From NCBI RefSeq assembly GCF_000020685.1, contig NC_012528.1, positions 1 through 64,000 of the forward strand: 64,000 bases of DNA, given 5' to 3'. The notes under the pieces are model-generated. The model was not told the origin of the DNA. It was given only the letters and a program-made list of their open reading frames with translations, and did not search any database. The first letter of the stretch is position 1. Every line of letters begins with the position of its first letter. Source of the stretch: Deinococcus deserti VCD115 (GTDB taxonomy: Bacteria; Deinococcota; Deinococci; Deinococcales; Deinococcaceae). This document shows positions 1 through 9,013 of this stretch, piece by piece. The position numbers and the translations under genes were made by a program.

Positions 1-1
1 G

Positions 2-163
2 GGCGTTACGGCGGTTCGAAACAACCTCCGTTCTGTCCTGAAGAAGGTCGAGCGCGAACAGGCGCAGGTGATCATCATGAACAACGGTGAACCTGTAGCC
101 GCGCTGATCCCCCTCAAAGATTTCCACCGCATCCCCCCCATCAAGCTGGAGGACCCGCAATGA
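2..163 (+). CDS. Phd/YefM-like antitoxin-type protein, 5' truncated by window edge
   Basis: An open frame runs from the window edge to a TGA that overlaps the parA start codon (ATGA). The 53 visible residues include VRNNLRSVLKKVEREQAQV and NNGEPVAALIPLKDF. This matches the Phd/YefM antitoxin pattern: an N-terminal helix that avoids target DNA mismatch, then a short strand-turn 'GEPVAVLIP' that supports dimerisation. It could be an antitoxin, or a DNA-binding accessory protein of the partition operon. No toxin gene follows, because parA starts at once, so any toxin would lie upstream of the window. The overlap with parA implies translational coupling. The true start is not visible. Confidence 0.6.
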   Translation, partial: GVTAVRNNLRSVLKKVEREQAQVIIMNNGEPVAALIPLKDFHRIPPIKLEDPQ

Positions 164-945
164 CTAAAGTGATTACCTTCTTCAGCAACGCTGGGGGCGT
201 CGGCAAGACCAGCGCGACCCGCGACTTCGGGTATGAGCTATCGCAACAAGGCTACCGCGTCCTCTTGATCGACCTGGACTCCCAGGCAAACCTCACCGAC
301 TGGCTCGGTGCCACTGTTGATGAGTCACTCGATCTTGAGCAGGAAAAGAACTTTACGATGTTCAACGCCATTATCAATGGAGCGCCTCTCCCAGTGCCTG
401 TCACCCGTCACGGCATGGACATCATTCCCTCCGGAATTTCCATCACCGAAATTGAAGGCATTCTCCCTAACAAACCGCTGGGCGGCGAGAACCTGCTGCG
501 TAAGGCTCTTGCACCGGTAAAACAGGAGAAACAGTACGATTTCATTTTGATTGACTCGCCCCCGACGCTCGGTAAGATTGTGAATCTCTGCCTGATGGCC
601 AGTGATGAGATTGTTGTGCCGGTGAGCAGCCGAAACAAGGGGTATAAGGCAGTCGCCATGGTACACAAGAAGATTGCCGACTTCCGCGAAAATAACCCGA
701 GCCTCAATGTGGCCACCCACCTGATCACGCAGCTGAATAACACTTCGCACTCAAAAATTACAGACGAGGTCGCCCGGCAAACTTTAAAGAATGTCAGCGG
801 GCCGCTGCGTCACCGACCAGCGGTGTACGACAACTGTCAGCTGGCCATGATGCCGGTAGGCGCATATGAACCGAACGGGGAAGCCCGCAAGGAAGTGATG
901 GCTGCAGTTCAGCAGATGCTGACATATATCGGAGTCTCAGCGTGA
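160..945 (+). CDS. parA: ParA-type partition ATPase
   Basis: This 261-aa protein has a Walker A loop near residues 10-18 (NAGGVGKTS), a Walker A' LLIDLDSQANL around 35-45 and a Walker B-like FILIDSPPTLG around 127-137. ParA/Soj ATPases form an ATP-dependent gradient on the nucleoid that moves ParB-bound plasmid copies. The usual KGGVGKT signature has alanine in place of the first 'signature' lysine. The frame overlaps the upstream Phd-like gene and the downstream parB by 4 bases each, so the three are probably one operon. There is no long N-terminal HTH, so it resembles the small ParA class. Confidence 0.92.
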   Translation: MTKVITFFSNAGGVGKTSATRDFGYELSQQGYRVLLIDLDSQANLTDWLGATVDESLDLEQEKNFTMFNAIINGAPLPVPVTRHGMDIIPSGISITEIEGILPNKPLGGENLLRKALAPVKQEKQYDFILIDSPPTLGKIVNLCLMASDEIVVPVSSRNKGYKAVAMVHKKIADFRENNPSLNVATHLITQLNNTSHSKITDEVARQTLKNVSGPLRHRPAVYDNCQLAMMPVGAYEPNGEARKEVMAAVQQMLTYIGVSA

Positions 946-1832
946 GCCCGAAGCCTGACATCCGCGCAAGCCTGCTGAACAGCAAGACCTCGAAAGAGGC
1001 AGTGTACAACCAGCGCAGTAAGACCATTCTGGAAGTTCCCCTGGATCAGGTTGTACCGTTCAGCGGTCAGGCTCGGCGTTATTTTGACCACGACTCCATC
1101 AAGGCGCTGGCGGACTCCATTGAAAAGCACGGGCAACTGTCGCCCCTGCTTGTATGGCGCAACAATGACGAGCAGTACGAGATAATCGCTGGGGAGCGCC
1201 GTTGGAAGGCGCTTAGAATGCTCAAGCGGCGGGTGGCGCTGGCAGACGTGATTATGGATGTCACCCGAGACCAGGCGTTTGAGATTGCCCTGGTGGACAA
1301 CCTTCAGCGAGAGAACCTGAATCGCTATGAGGAGGTGCGTGCCAAGCTGGACCTGATCGCCCGGCGCCTGATGATGACGCCGGACGACGCCCGGGCAGAA
1401 CTGCTGCGCTTGCGCAACGGCACCAGCTCGAATACACAGCACCTGGTCATCGTTGAGGAGGTGCTGAAGATGGCAGGCAACGAGTCGCTGCAATCTTTTG
1501 TGGCCAACGGCTTTCCCGTCCTGGATCTGCCGCAGGTTTTGCGACAGGCAGTAGAAGACGGATCACTGCATCCAAGTAAAGCAACCGTCATTAAGGGAGC
1601 GCCAGAGGAGCATCACGCAGTCCTGATCCAACAGACAGTGGAGGAGAAGCTCACACGCCAGCAGGTGCTTGATCGCGTCCGGGCCCTTGCGGCCCCCAAA
1701 GGAATAACATACCGGTCAAACGCGGACGCCGTGCGCAAGCTCCTGACTCCCTCACGCCTGAAAACGCTCGACACTGCCAGGAGAAACGAGCTTGAAACCC
1801 TCTTGGCAAAGGTGAAATCCTTACTGCAGTGA
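942..1832 (+). CDS. parB: ParB-type centromere-binding protein
   Basis: The 296-aa product starts at a GTG inside the parA stop (GTGA overlap). The ParB/Srx domain lies at about residues 28-120, with IAGERRWKALRML and the NLQRENLNRYEEVRAKL box. A helix-turn-helix region follows at about 125-230, then a short C-terminal dimerisation segment. ParB binds parS centromere sites and stimulates ParA. I found no convincing parS consensus nearby. A strong terminator follows directly. Confidence 0.92.
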   Translation: MSPKPDIRASLLNSKTSKEAVYNQRSKTILEVPLDQVVPFSGQARRYFDHDSIKALADSIEKHGQLSPLLVWRNNDEQYEIIAGERRWKALRMLKRRVALADVIMDVTRDQAFEIALVDNLQRENLNRYEEVRAKLDLIARRLMMTPDDARAELLRLRNGTSSNTQHLVIVEEVLKMAGNESLQSFVANGFPVLDLPQVLRQAVEDGSLHPSKATVIKGAPEEHHAVLIQQTVEEKLTRQQVLDRVRALAAPKGITYRSNADAVRKLLTPSRLKTLDTARRNELETLLAKVKSLLQ

Positions 1833-1847
1833 GCGGAGAAAGAGTCC

Positions 1848-1879
1848 GCGGCCCGCGACAGTCGGGCCGCTATTATTTT
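1848..1879 (+). terminator. Intrinsic terminator of the parAB operon
   Basis: Perfect 8-bp stem GCGGCCCG / CGGGCCGC with a 7-base loop, then TATTATTTT, starting 16 bp after the parB stop. Confidence 0.85.
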
Positions 1880-2028
1880 GAAATAACACTTGATTCACCG
1901 TTGAGTCACAGACGAGAAAATTTCCTTTTTTGTGTCAGGCGGTAGTCCTCATGCAGAGAGCATTGACCAGAAGTCAGGGAAAAGTCCTTAAACCCTATTG
2001 GGAGCCGGTGCTGATGCAGCTCTCCGTC

Positions 2029-2274
2029 TCACGGTGCCAGATGTCGATGTGCAACGAGGAGGCAGACAAACCCGGCGGGTGAAACGTGAGGACGCACTGC
2101 AGCAGACTGTACCCAGACCGCGTGGAAGTGCCTCTGATGCTCCGGCGGTAACTGCCCGAACAACTGTTTAGCGGCGCGCAATTCACCTGCTGCCTGCTGC
2201 GTGAGCTCTTCGTCAGACACGTCAATCGACACAACCCCGGCTTATACCTCCACCAGGTCGTGCATCACTCCTCA
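2029..2274 (-). pseudogene. HD-domain phosphohydrolase remnant
   Basis: On the minus strand the reading frame gives VMHDLVEV, a TAA stop, then AGVVSIDVSDEELTQQAAGE and LRAAKQLFGQLPPEHQRHF. This resembles the middle of HD-domain hydrolases of the YfbR type, where an HDLVE(I/V)xAGD motif is followed by a helix ending in LPP. A single-base change in the TAA (TAA from TAC or TAT) would restore the frame. The N-terminal and C-terminal parts of such proteins are missing. I read it as a decayed gene. A 67-aa ORF from the GTG at 2232 is an alternative, but it would lack the HD motif. Confidence 0.5.
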
Positions 2275-2632
2275 TCGTGAGTGATGGCCATCAGCGCCAG
2301 GCGCCGGACAGGTGCCGGAAGCGCCCGGCACTGTTTTCGTACCGGCTTCGTCGTGCAGGCGGGTCGGAGCGCGCGGAGCCAGTTGCCATTCCGGTCATCA
2401 CCGGGCGCCAGGACATCTCACCGCCGCGGGAAGTGCCGTGGAGCGGGCACACGATGAAGGTCAAAATTTGCATCGGCGTGGCCACCATGCCGTGACGTAC
2501 CCCGCAGTACAGCGAAGCATCCTGATGAGCCAGACCAACACGGCGCTGTACGATGCCATGACCGCAGGGCCCAATCACATGACGGTCGCCCGCAGCCGCT
2601 CCCCTCCTCCTTCACTCCCCAGTAGGTGCCTG

Positions 2633-4579
2633 ATGACCGCCAACGAAACCCCCCAACTCCAGGATCTTGAGCTGGTCCAGCTGATCAACGGTATCGTCTG
2701 GGAAGCCGACCCTGTCACCCGGGTCAACACCTTCGTATCTGACCGCATCACGTCGTTGCTGGGGTACACGCCTGAACAATGGCGCTCACCGGGCTTCTGG
2801 GAGGCCCACATTCACCCGGACGACCAGGCGCGCATCGTGGCCGAGGGCGAGGCGCTGATGGGCCGCGGGCAGCCTTACCAGCTCGAATACCGCATGACCC
2901 GCGCCGACGGCCAGACTATGTGGCTGCGCGATCTGATCACGCCGGTATTCAGGGGAGGCGTGATGGTCAAGCTCGGCGGCGTGATGCTCGACATCACTGC
3001 CGAAAAGAACGCCCAGGCTGAGCTGCTCGCGGCCCGGGCGCGCTTCAGCCGGATTATTGAATCGAGCCCTGTGGGCATGGTTTTGTCGGATATCAAGACC
3101 TCGCGGGTGCTGGAGACCAACGACGCATTCCTGCGCATTATCAACTGCCCGCGCGCCATCTTTATGGGCGAGGAGGACGACTTCAACCCCTGGGTCAGTG
3201 CCGATGACCGTGCTGAGCTGGTGCGCCGGCTCAAGGAAGACCGCACCGTACGCGACTTCGAGACGCTGCACAAGCGCCGCTTGACTGGGGAGCAGCGCAA
3301 TGTCCTGATCAGCGCCGAGTACCTGGAAATGGACGGCCAGGAAACCCTGCTGGTGATGGCCCAGGACATCACCGACCGCAAAGCCAGCGAGATGGCACTT
3401 GAAGAGAGCCGCCGAACCTTTGAGGCGCTGTTCGAGCATTCTCCTGACGCCATTAAGCTGATCGACTTCGACACCGAGGAGATGCCGATTTTGCAGTGCA
3501 ATAAAGTCGCCGCCCGTATGAGCGGCTATACCCGCGAGGAGATCATCGGCAAGAGCGCCTACGCCACCCTGCCTGACGACCAGCGCGCGGCCATCCTGGC
3601 CAGTGGCGACGCTGAATTCCGCGCCAGCCTCGAATCCGAGCTGGAGATGCGTTTTGAGTCGGTGCAGCAGCGCAAAGACGGTTCGCTCTATCCGGTGGAC
3701 ATTAACCTCGCGCTGCTGACGGTAGGTGACAAGCGAGTGGTGCTGAGCATTGAGCGCGACATGACCGCACGCAAGAAGGCTGAAGCAGAACTCAAGTCCA
3801 GCCAGGAGCGGCTGCTGTTATCTGAAAAGCTCGCCAGCCTGGGCCGCCTCACCGCCGGCCTGGCCCATGAAATCAATACGCCGCTGGCCGCGGCGATGAA
3901 CTACCTGCACGAAGCCGAACGGCTGGCCCGGGAATATCAGGCGTCTATCGGCGAGGCGTCGGTGACTGACGACGACCACCGCGAGATTGCCGGTGAGCTC
4001 ATCTCGACCTTAGGCGAAGGCGCCAAAACCGCCACCCGCATTGGTGAATTTATCCGCCGCATGCGTGAACACACCCGCGACACCGTCACTGGTGTGCTGG
4101 ACTTTGACGCTGGCCGCGGCGCTGAGGCTACCCTGACTATGCTGACCCACCAGGCCCGCGCCGCAAACGTAGAGCTGATCTTTGAGGCGCCGGAGCAGCT
4201 GGTGGTGCTGCGCGGCGAACCTGGCAGATTTACACAGGTGGTGACCAACCTGGTAGTCAACGCCATTCACGCCTGTGAAGGCACCAGCCAGCAGGCTGGC
4301 ACGGTCACAGTACGCCTGTTTGAGCAGCTCGGGCATCCGGTGCTGCAGGTGCAGGACACCGGCACCGGCATCTCCCCGGAAGTGCTGCCCAAGATCTTCG
4401 ACCCGATGTTCACGACCAAAGACGTTGGCAAAGGCACTGGGCTGGGGCTGTCTATCATCCACGACATCGTAACTGGCCACTTTGGCGGTGAAATTAGCGT
4501 GCAGACCAGCATCGGAGAAGGCAGCACCTTCAGCGTCAGCTTTCCGCGGCGCACGCGCAGCGAAGCGCTGGCCGGGTAA
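2633..4579 (+). CDS. Three-PAS sensor histidine kinase
   Basis: With a start at the ATG at 2633 the protein is 648 aa and begins just before the first PAS domain. In-frame starts further upstream exist, but the added residues look non-coding. PAS domains cover about residues 8-130, 131-255 and 265-385. The phosphoacceptor box GRLTAGLAHEINTPLA has its histidine at residue 412, and the HATPase domain follows with an N box (TNLVVNAIHA), G1 DTGTGI at 575 and G2 KGTGLGLSII. There are no transmembrane segments, so it should be a cytosolic sensor autophosphorylating on His412. No response regulator is adjacent, so its partner is unknown. The NTPLA variant of the H box occurs in several orphan PAS kinases. 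Confidence 0.9.
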   Translation: MTANETPQLQDLELVQLINGIVWEADPVTRVNTFVSDRITSLLGYTPEQWRSPGFWEAHIHPDDQARIVAEGEALMGRGQPYQLEYRMTRADGQTMWLRDLITPVFRGGVMVKLGGVMLDITAEKNAQAELLAARARFSRIIESSPVGMVLSDIKTSRVLETNDAFLRIINCPRAIFMGEEDDFNPWVSADDRAELVRRLKEDRTVRDFETLHKRRLTGEQRNVLISAEYLEMDGQETLLVMAQDITDRKASEMALEESRRTFEALFEHSPDAIKLIDFDTEEMPILQCNKVAARMSGYTREEIIGKSAYATLPDDQRAAILASGDAEFRASLESELEMRFESVQQRKDGSLYPVDINLALLTVGDKRVVLSIERDMTARKKAEAELKSSQERLLLSEKLASLGRLTAGLAHEINTPLAAAMNYLHEAERLAREYQASIGEASVTDDDHREIAGELISTLGEGAKTATRIGEFIRRMREHTRDTVTGVLDFDAGRGAEATLTMLTHQARAANVELIFEAPEQLVVLRGEPGRFTQVVTNLVVNAIHACEGTSQQAGTVTVRLFEQLGHPVLQVQDTGTGISPEVLPKIFDPMFTTKDVGKGTGLGLSIIHDIVTGHFGGEISVQTSIGEGSTFSVSFPRRTRSEALAG

Positions 4580-4597
4580 ACCCGTTCGCTTTTTTTC
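4559..4597 (+). terminator. Intrinsic terminator of the histidine kinase gene
   Basis: Outer stem AGCGAA / TTCGCT encloses an inner CGGGT/ACCCG stem and is followed by a run of seven T. The structure overlaps the stop codon of the kinase. Confidence 0.75.
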
Positions 4598-4868
4598 GGG
4601 GTGTGTCTGCTGGGGCTGGAAACGACTGATGTCAAAGACTGATGCAGTGACGTTTGCCATTAAAAGACACCTGCGTGTTCACAGTTGATTTCCGGAGTGA
4701 GGGCCACGTTTTTACAGCCCGACAAGAAGTTCATTGCCTGGGCGTGGTCTGGCAATCAGATACCCCTGCCTCAGGGTGCATCCCAGACTCTAAACCACGC
4801 TCAGTACCTCCGGCCTTTCGATGCCTCCGGCAATCGTGGTCATGCGCAGTCCATCCGCCAGACGAGAA
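4598..4868. other. Non-coding stretch after the kinase
   Basis: Short overlapping ORFs exist here but none has family resemblance or a good ribosome-binding site. I see no gene. Confidence 0.5.
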
Positions 4869-5700
4869 TCAACCGGGAGTGCTCAGCTTCACGGCGCATT
4901 CTAGAGATCCTGTCTGCAATGCATCATGACGAATGCTGAGGCTGCTGGGAACAGCGATTGCCAGGGGAGAGTGCATCTCCGTTTTTCGAGCCTGTACGGT
5001 CGGGTTCAAATCATCCGCTGCCAGCTGCGCGTGGTCCTTGCGAATCGTCTCTACGGACTCGCGCCCAAGGTGTGCTGCCACGCGTCCGAAATCCCTCACC
5101 TGCTACAGCAGATGCCCGCCAGCGTACCTCCGTGCTGGGTGAAAACCCCGGAATATCAGGCCCGCTCCCTTGAAGGCCTTCTCGGTCTGGTACCGCGCCG
5201 TCATCACGCTCGCGTACCGAAACACATGCGCTGAGGACGTCGTGCGCTTTCTGTCCGTGACATCCCGGCGGGGCGAGGAGAGGTTGCCCGTCTCGACGGC
5301 CACACTCGTGTCGTTCCCGAGTTCCATCAGTTTCATCTCGACGTAGGCGGCCAGCATCAGCAGATGCTCCGCGAGGGCTGGCGTGTTGAGGAAGCTGCCC
5401 GTCGGCTGCGGGGCGAGGGTGTGAATATCCTGGATGTACCGCGCGATGGGGGAGTCTGATCTCTACCTGGCGCGAACAGTTCCTCAGCGACACGCAAGCC
5501 GAGCAGAGGGATCAGGTTAAGGGGGCCGGTAAGAGCGCGCCCGAGCTGAAGGGTGTCGTTAAGTGCGACTGCTCGCCGCAATACGTGATGGTCAGGGGCG
5601 TCCCGGCACTGTTCGCGTAGGCTAACCTCGCGCCGGTGAGCAGAGCGAGCGTGGCTTCCAGAACCGTGCTGTTCAAGTGGATGACGGGACAGGGTCTCAG
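4869..5700 (-). pseudogene. Frameshifted remnant of an unidentified gene
   Basis: Coherent protein sequence continues on the minus strand through at least three frames. About 5480-5610 gives LNLIPLLGLRVAEELFAPGR; about 5110-5470 gives LMLAAYVEMKLMELGNDTSV and TARYQTEKAFKGAGLIFRGF; about 4870-5100 gives VRDFGRVAAHLGRESVETIR and DLNPTVQARKTEMHSPLA. The pieces read as one amphipathic, charged protein broken by frameshifts. I do not recognise the family. No intact start and ribosome-binding site joins them. It ends next to the serine hydrolase gene. Confidence 0.5.
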
Positions 5701-5709
5701 GCAGGCCAT

Positions 5710-7107
5710 TCACCTGACGGTTGAAGCCAGCGGGGCCAGGCCCACCCGTTGCCGGTAGGCCGCGATGGGCCAGGCCCGCCCACCGCCCTGGCGTACCCAC
5801 TCGATATCGCCTGCCGCAGTGCGCTGGAACTGGAACGGCTCACCAACCGAACCGAAGCCAGCCTCCGGTTTGGGAGTCACGGTGTTGGCGTCTACTACTG
5901 TCAATTCCGTGACACTCAGGGCAGGGTCCCCCTGGGGGGCCAGGGACACCAGGCGGCCTCCCAGATCAACCAGGTCGAACACGCCCCAGTCTGTGGCAAA
6001 CCGGCCGGTATATGAGTCGAGGTTGAAGACTGACCCGTCGGAAGTTTTCTTCTCCGACAGGTTCATTGCCAGATCGATCAGCTTGATCAGGTTCGTCGCC
6101 CATTCGGTCGCGGGACCGCCCAGACAGTTCGTCAGGACAGACACCGTCAGGCCCGATTCCGGGTCGAGCCACGACTGCGTGATGTGCCCAGGAAAGCCGC
6201 CCGAATGGCCGACGACCAGGCGGTCCCCAATTTCCTCGACGATAAAGCCCAACCCGTACCAGCGCTTAACTGGTCGACGGATTTCGGATTCCTTGCGCTG
6301 CATCAGGCGCTTGGACGCGTCCGTGAGCAGTTCGTCAAGGCCCATGGCATGCGCGGCCAGGTAAGCCGTAACGTCTTCAGCCGTGCCGTAAAACCCTGTG
6401 GCGGCCGCCATCGCTCGCGTGTCCGTTGACGGCAGGACCCGCCGGGCATCGTTGCCTGCCAGGCGCCCGCTATGCCCGGCCGCCAGCTCGGATTCGCGTT
6501 CCAGCGGCAGCTCCGGCCCCAGGTTGGTCAGCGTGAGCGGCCCGGTGATGTGTGCGGCGATGTACTCCTCGTAGGTCTGTCCGCTGACCGCCTCGATGAT
6601 CAGGCCCAGCAGCGAGTAACCCATGTTCGAGTACTTAAAGAACTGATCCGGTGCGAACACGGCGTCCGCCCGGCACAGCGTGATCAGAGCGTCGCGGTTG
6701 GGGAAATCGCAGAGCTGCTGCCAGTAGTCGCTGTCGGCCCCATCACGGTTGATGCCGGACTGGTGTCCCAGCAGGGCCCGCACCGTCAGCCCTGCTGCGG
6801 GCGACCCCGCCAGTTCCGGCAGCCAGAGGCCTGCCAGGTCGTCCAGGCGCAGCGCGCCGGTTTCGACCAATTGGAAGACAGCGGTCGCGGTGAAAGTTTT
6901 GGAGTGTGAGGCAATCCGGAAGAGGTGCCGTGGGGTGAGCGGCTGCCCGGTGGCCTCGTTGGCTACGCCCAGAGCAAACGAAGCCGCCAGCTCACCGTTC
7001 ACCCGGACCGCCACCTGTACGCCTGGCACCCGCGCCAGATCCCTCTGGTACTCCAACCATGACTGCAGGTAAGGGGCCAGGGCTTGGACGGTGTCGAATA
7101 GGGGCAT
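5710..7107 (-). CDS. Serine hydrolase, beta-lactamase class C / esterase type
   Basis: The ATG at 7107 gives 465 aa and starts just before the domain. A longer frame to 7260 adds residues unlike the family. The catalytic SxxK is SHSK at 67-70, the YxN motif is YSN at 159-161, and the third motif is HSG in VVGHSGGFPGH. Residues 20-355 form the penicillin-recognising hydrolase domain. About 110 C-terminal residues resemble the small domain found in many ABC-type esterases and D-aminopeptidases. No signal peptide is visible, so a cytosolic esterase or peptidase role is more likely than antibiotic resistance. The substrate is unknown. Confidence 0.88.
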   Translation of the reverse strand: MPLFDTVQALAPYLQSWLEYQRDLARVPGVQVAVRVNGELAASFALGVANEATGQPLTPRHLFRIASHSKTFTATAVFQLVETGALRLDDLAGLWLPELAGSPAAGLTVRALLGHQSGINRDGADSDYWQQLCDFPNRDALITLCRADAVFAPDQFFKYSNMGYSLLGLIIEAVSGQTYEEYIAAHITGPLTLTNLGPELPLERESELAAGHSGRLAGNDARRVLPSTDTRAMAAATGFYGTAEDVTAYLAAHAMGLDELLTDASKRLMQRKESEIRRPVKRWYGLGFIVEEIGDRLVVGHSGGFPGHITQSWLDPESGLTVSVLTNCLGGPATEWATNLIKLIDLAMNLSEKKTSDGSVFNLDSYTGRFATDWGVFDLVDLGGRLVSLAPQGDPALSVTELTVVDANTVTPKPEAGFGSVGEPFQFQRTAAGDIEWVRQGGGRAWPIAAYRQRVGLAPLASTVR

Positions 7108-7270
7108 GAGTACAGGGTAGTGCTTGGGGCATAAGCCGGGGTCCGAGGGCAAGGTGCGCTTTGGCAACTCGGGCAGGAGAGTCAGTGGGCGATACAGCGC
7201 TGATCCAGCTGATCCAGCGCGGAAGGTTTGGATAAAATCAGTGGGCAGCGATCTGTCCATACCCTTCTGG

Positions 7271-8299
7271 TTATATAGATCCGTTCAACTGAGGAAGCCA
7301 CGGATGGTCTGGTTGGGAAGATTTCAATTGGCTGTGCAGCCAGCGCTGTTGCCCTGCCGTAAGGGAAGGACGCAACCGTGCAAAATCACGCGCGTCCTTG
7401 AGGCGCATTCCCCCCTCGCCGCGACCAGCCTTGAACAGCAGCGCCGCTTCTGGTGTCAGATAGGGGAGACCATGGGGTCCCTGCAATCTCGCCCGCTCTA
7501 ATGGCAGTGTAATGTTGGGATCGCGGCGATACCTCCATCGCCCGCCGCTCAGATCCGTGAGCATCAGGTCGAGCATGACAACGTCTGGCAGGTCCGGGTG
7601 CCGCGCGTGCACCTGAAAGCTGGGGGGTTCCAGAGGCGGTACCCAGGGCTGGTAGGTGCGGTTTACCGAAGCGTCCAGTCTCCAGCCAGATTGCTGCAGA
7701 TGATCGTGAAGTTCGGCCTGCTGGTCGTACGGCACGATGACATCTAAATCGTCGTGCGGACGAGTCACGCGCCCCATGTACAAGTCGAGTGCGACGCCGC
7801 CAGCGAACATCCACGGAAGATCGAGACCAGCGAACATGCGCGCCACGAAACACGCAGGGTGAAACCCGACGGTGCAGGCGTAATGGGCACTGGCACGCTC
7901 CTGGAAGGCCAGATCAGCTGTGTCGCGACCATGGCTTCCGAACACCTGGACGTATGCTGCTGCAGCCTCCGGACTGTCGAGTAGCAGTGCCCTGAGAGCC
8001 TGCTGCCCGGCACGCCATCCCGACGCTTCGTCCGGCAGAACCAGTCGCCACCCACCAGGATGCTGCCAGTGTAGGCCTGCCGGGACGTATCCCAGGGAAC
8101 GGAGCACATCCACCTGAGTGGAAGTGATTGGGCCAGGGAGAAGATCCACGTGAAGTTCTGGCATGTCCAGGGCTTTCAAGGCCGGTACGCTTCCTGGTCC
8201 GCCAATCTGCAGGTGGAATACCCCGTCAGTGCGGGAGCGGTCGTGGTAGTTTCCGATGGCGCCGCACAGGTCAATCAGAGCCAGATGCAGGTCAGGCAT
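7271..8299 (-). CDS. GrpB-like plus aminoglycoside-type nucleotidyltransferase protein
   Basis: The chosen ATG at 8299 has GGCGAG about 9 bases upstream; in-frame ATGs at 8341 and 8350 are alternatives. The 342-aa protein has two parts. Residues 1-130 (LHVDLLPGP, LRSLGYVPAGLHWQHPGGWR) resemble GrpB/UPF0157 nucleotidyltransferase-fold proteins. Residues 160-340 resemble aminoglycoside 2''-adenylyltransferase-type domains, with WMFAGGVALDLYMGRVTRPH followed by DDLDVIV, where the two Asp would bind metal. A duplicated nucleotidyltransferase fold is possible. The substrate cannot be told from sequence. Confidence 0.72.
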   Translation of the reverse strand: MPDLHLALIDLCGAIGNYHDRSRTDGVFHLQIGGPGSVPALKALDMPELHVDLLPGPITSTQVDVLRSLGYVPAGLHWQHPGGWRLVLPDEASGWRAGQQALRALLLDSPEAAAAYVQVFGSHGRDTADLAFQERASAHYACTVGFHPACFVARMFAGLDLPWMFAGGVALDLYMGRVTRPHDDLDVIVPYDQQAELHDHLQQSGWRLDASVNRTYQPWVPPLEPPSFQVHARHPDLPDVVMLDLMLTDLSGGRWRYRRDPNITLPLERARLQGPHGLPYLTPEAALLFKAGRGEGGMRLKDARDFARLRPSLTAGQQRWLHSQLKSSQPDHPWLPQLNGSI

Positions 8300-8509
8300 G
8301 AAGTGATTCTCGCCTGTGCAATTGGATGTTGAATCCGTCATCTGGCCCATCCATGCTGCTTTTGGGACGGAGCGCCCGGTGGAGCACTGCGCTGGTTTGT
8401 CTCCGCACCTGTTCGGCTGTCAGGCTCTGTGACTGTAACTCTTCAGTTCCGTTTTCTGGTGTCATGCATGACTGATGACACGGGTTCCAGATAGCCCTGA
8501 CAGGGCATG

Positions 8510-8527
8510 CTGACCGTTGTATTTGGG
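8510..8527 (+). repeat. 18-bp dispersed repeat, copy 1
   Basis: CTGACCGTTGTATTTGGG occurs here and again at 33256-33273 with no mismatch. The flanks differ. This copy lies about 80 bp upstream of the HU gene. Confidence 0.6.
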
Positions 8528-8603
8528 GACGAGAAGACACAACTTCGCTCCAGACAGGGCGAACCTCTTGCATTTATGGGGTGTGGTCCCTCACACTGCG
8601 GCT

Positions 8604-8969
8604 ATGACGAAGAAAAATACAAAAGCGCCCGCCAAGAAACCTGCTGCCACAAAATCGGCCGCCAGTGCTGCCCCTAAGAAGGCCGCTGCTGCCGAGAAGA
8701 TCGGTAAGACCCAGATGGTGGATATGATCGCCGACCGGGCGGGCCTGACCAAAAAGCAGAGTGAAGAAGTGGTCAGCGTGATGCTCGAGAGCATCGTCGA
8801 GGCCGTGCGCAGCGGGAAGAGTGTCGGTCTGCCAGGTCTGGGGACCCTGAGTGTCAGGGAAACCGCAGCGCGCACCGGCGTGCGTCCCGGCACCAGCGAG
8901 AAGATTCAGATTGCCGCTGGCAAGAAGCTCGCGTTCAAGGCGGCCACCACCCTCAAGGGCACGCTGTAA
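8604..8969 (+). CDS. hup: HU-family nucleoid protein with Lys/Ala-rich tail
   Basis: The ATG at 8604 gives 121 aa. Residues 1-30 are a basic tail rich in Lys, Ala and Pro ([19 protein letters not shown]), as in Deinococcus HU, which is lengthened relative to E. coli HU (90 aa). The HU fold follows with [20 protein letters not shown] and the DNA-intercalating arm around [19 protein letters not shown]. It should bind and compact DNA as a dimer. Most genomes carry a chromosomal HU, so this may be an extra plasmid copy. A strong terminator follows. Confidence 0.93.
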   Translation: MTKKNTKAPAKKPAATKSAASAAPKKAAAAEKIGKTQMVDMIADRAGLTKKQSEEVVSVMLESIVEAVRSGKSVGLPGLGTLSVRETAARTGVRPGTSEKIQIAAGKKLAFKAATTLKGTL

Positions 8970-8987
8970 TTCAGGTCTATTCTTCAC

Positions 8988-9013
8988 TGAGCCCCCTCGT
9001 GTGAGGGGGCTCA
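8988..9013 (+). terminator. Terminator after HU
   Basis: Perfect 11-bp inverted repeat TGAGCCCCCTC / GAGGGGGCTCA with a GTGT loop, 19 bp after the HU stop. The trailing T content is weak, but the stem is very GC-rich. Confidence 0.75.

Noticed and set aside
325..1493. Long minus-strand ORFs inside parA and parB
   Set aside because: They lie over conserved plus-strand genes and have no family resemblance.
1891..1908. TGATTCACCGTTGAGTCA as a possible parS
   Set aside because: Two TGANTCA-like heptamers near parAB, but not a known parS consensus and only a weak symmetric arrangement.
5011..5493. 160-codon minus-strand ORF as an intact gene
   Set aside because: Its residues are partly in the wrong frame compared with the coherent pieces; treated as part of a frameshifted remnant.
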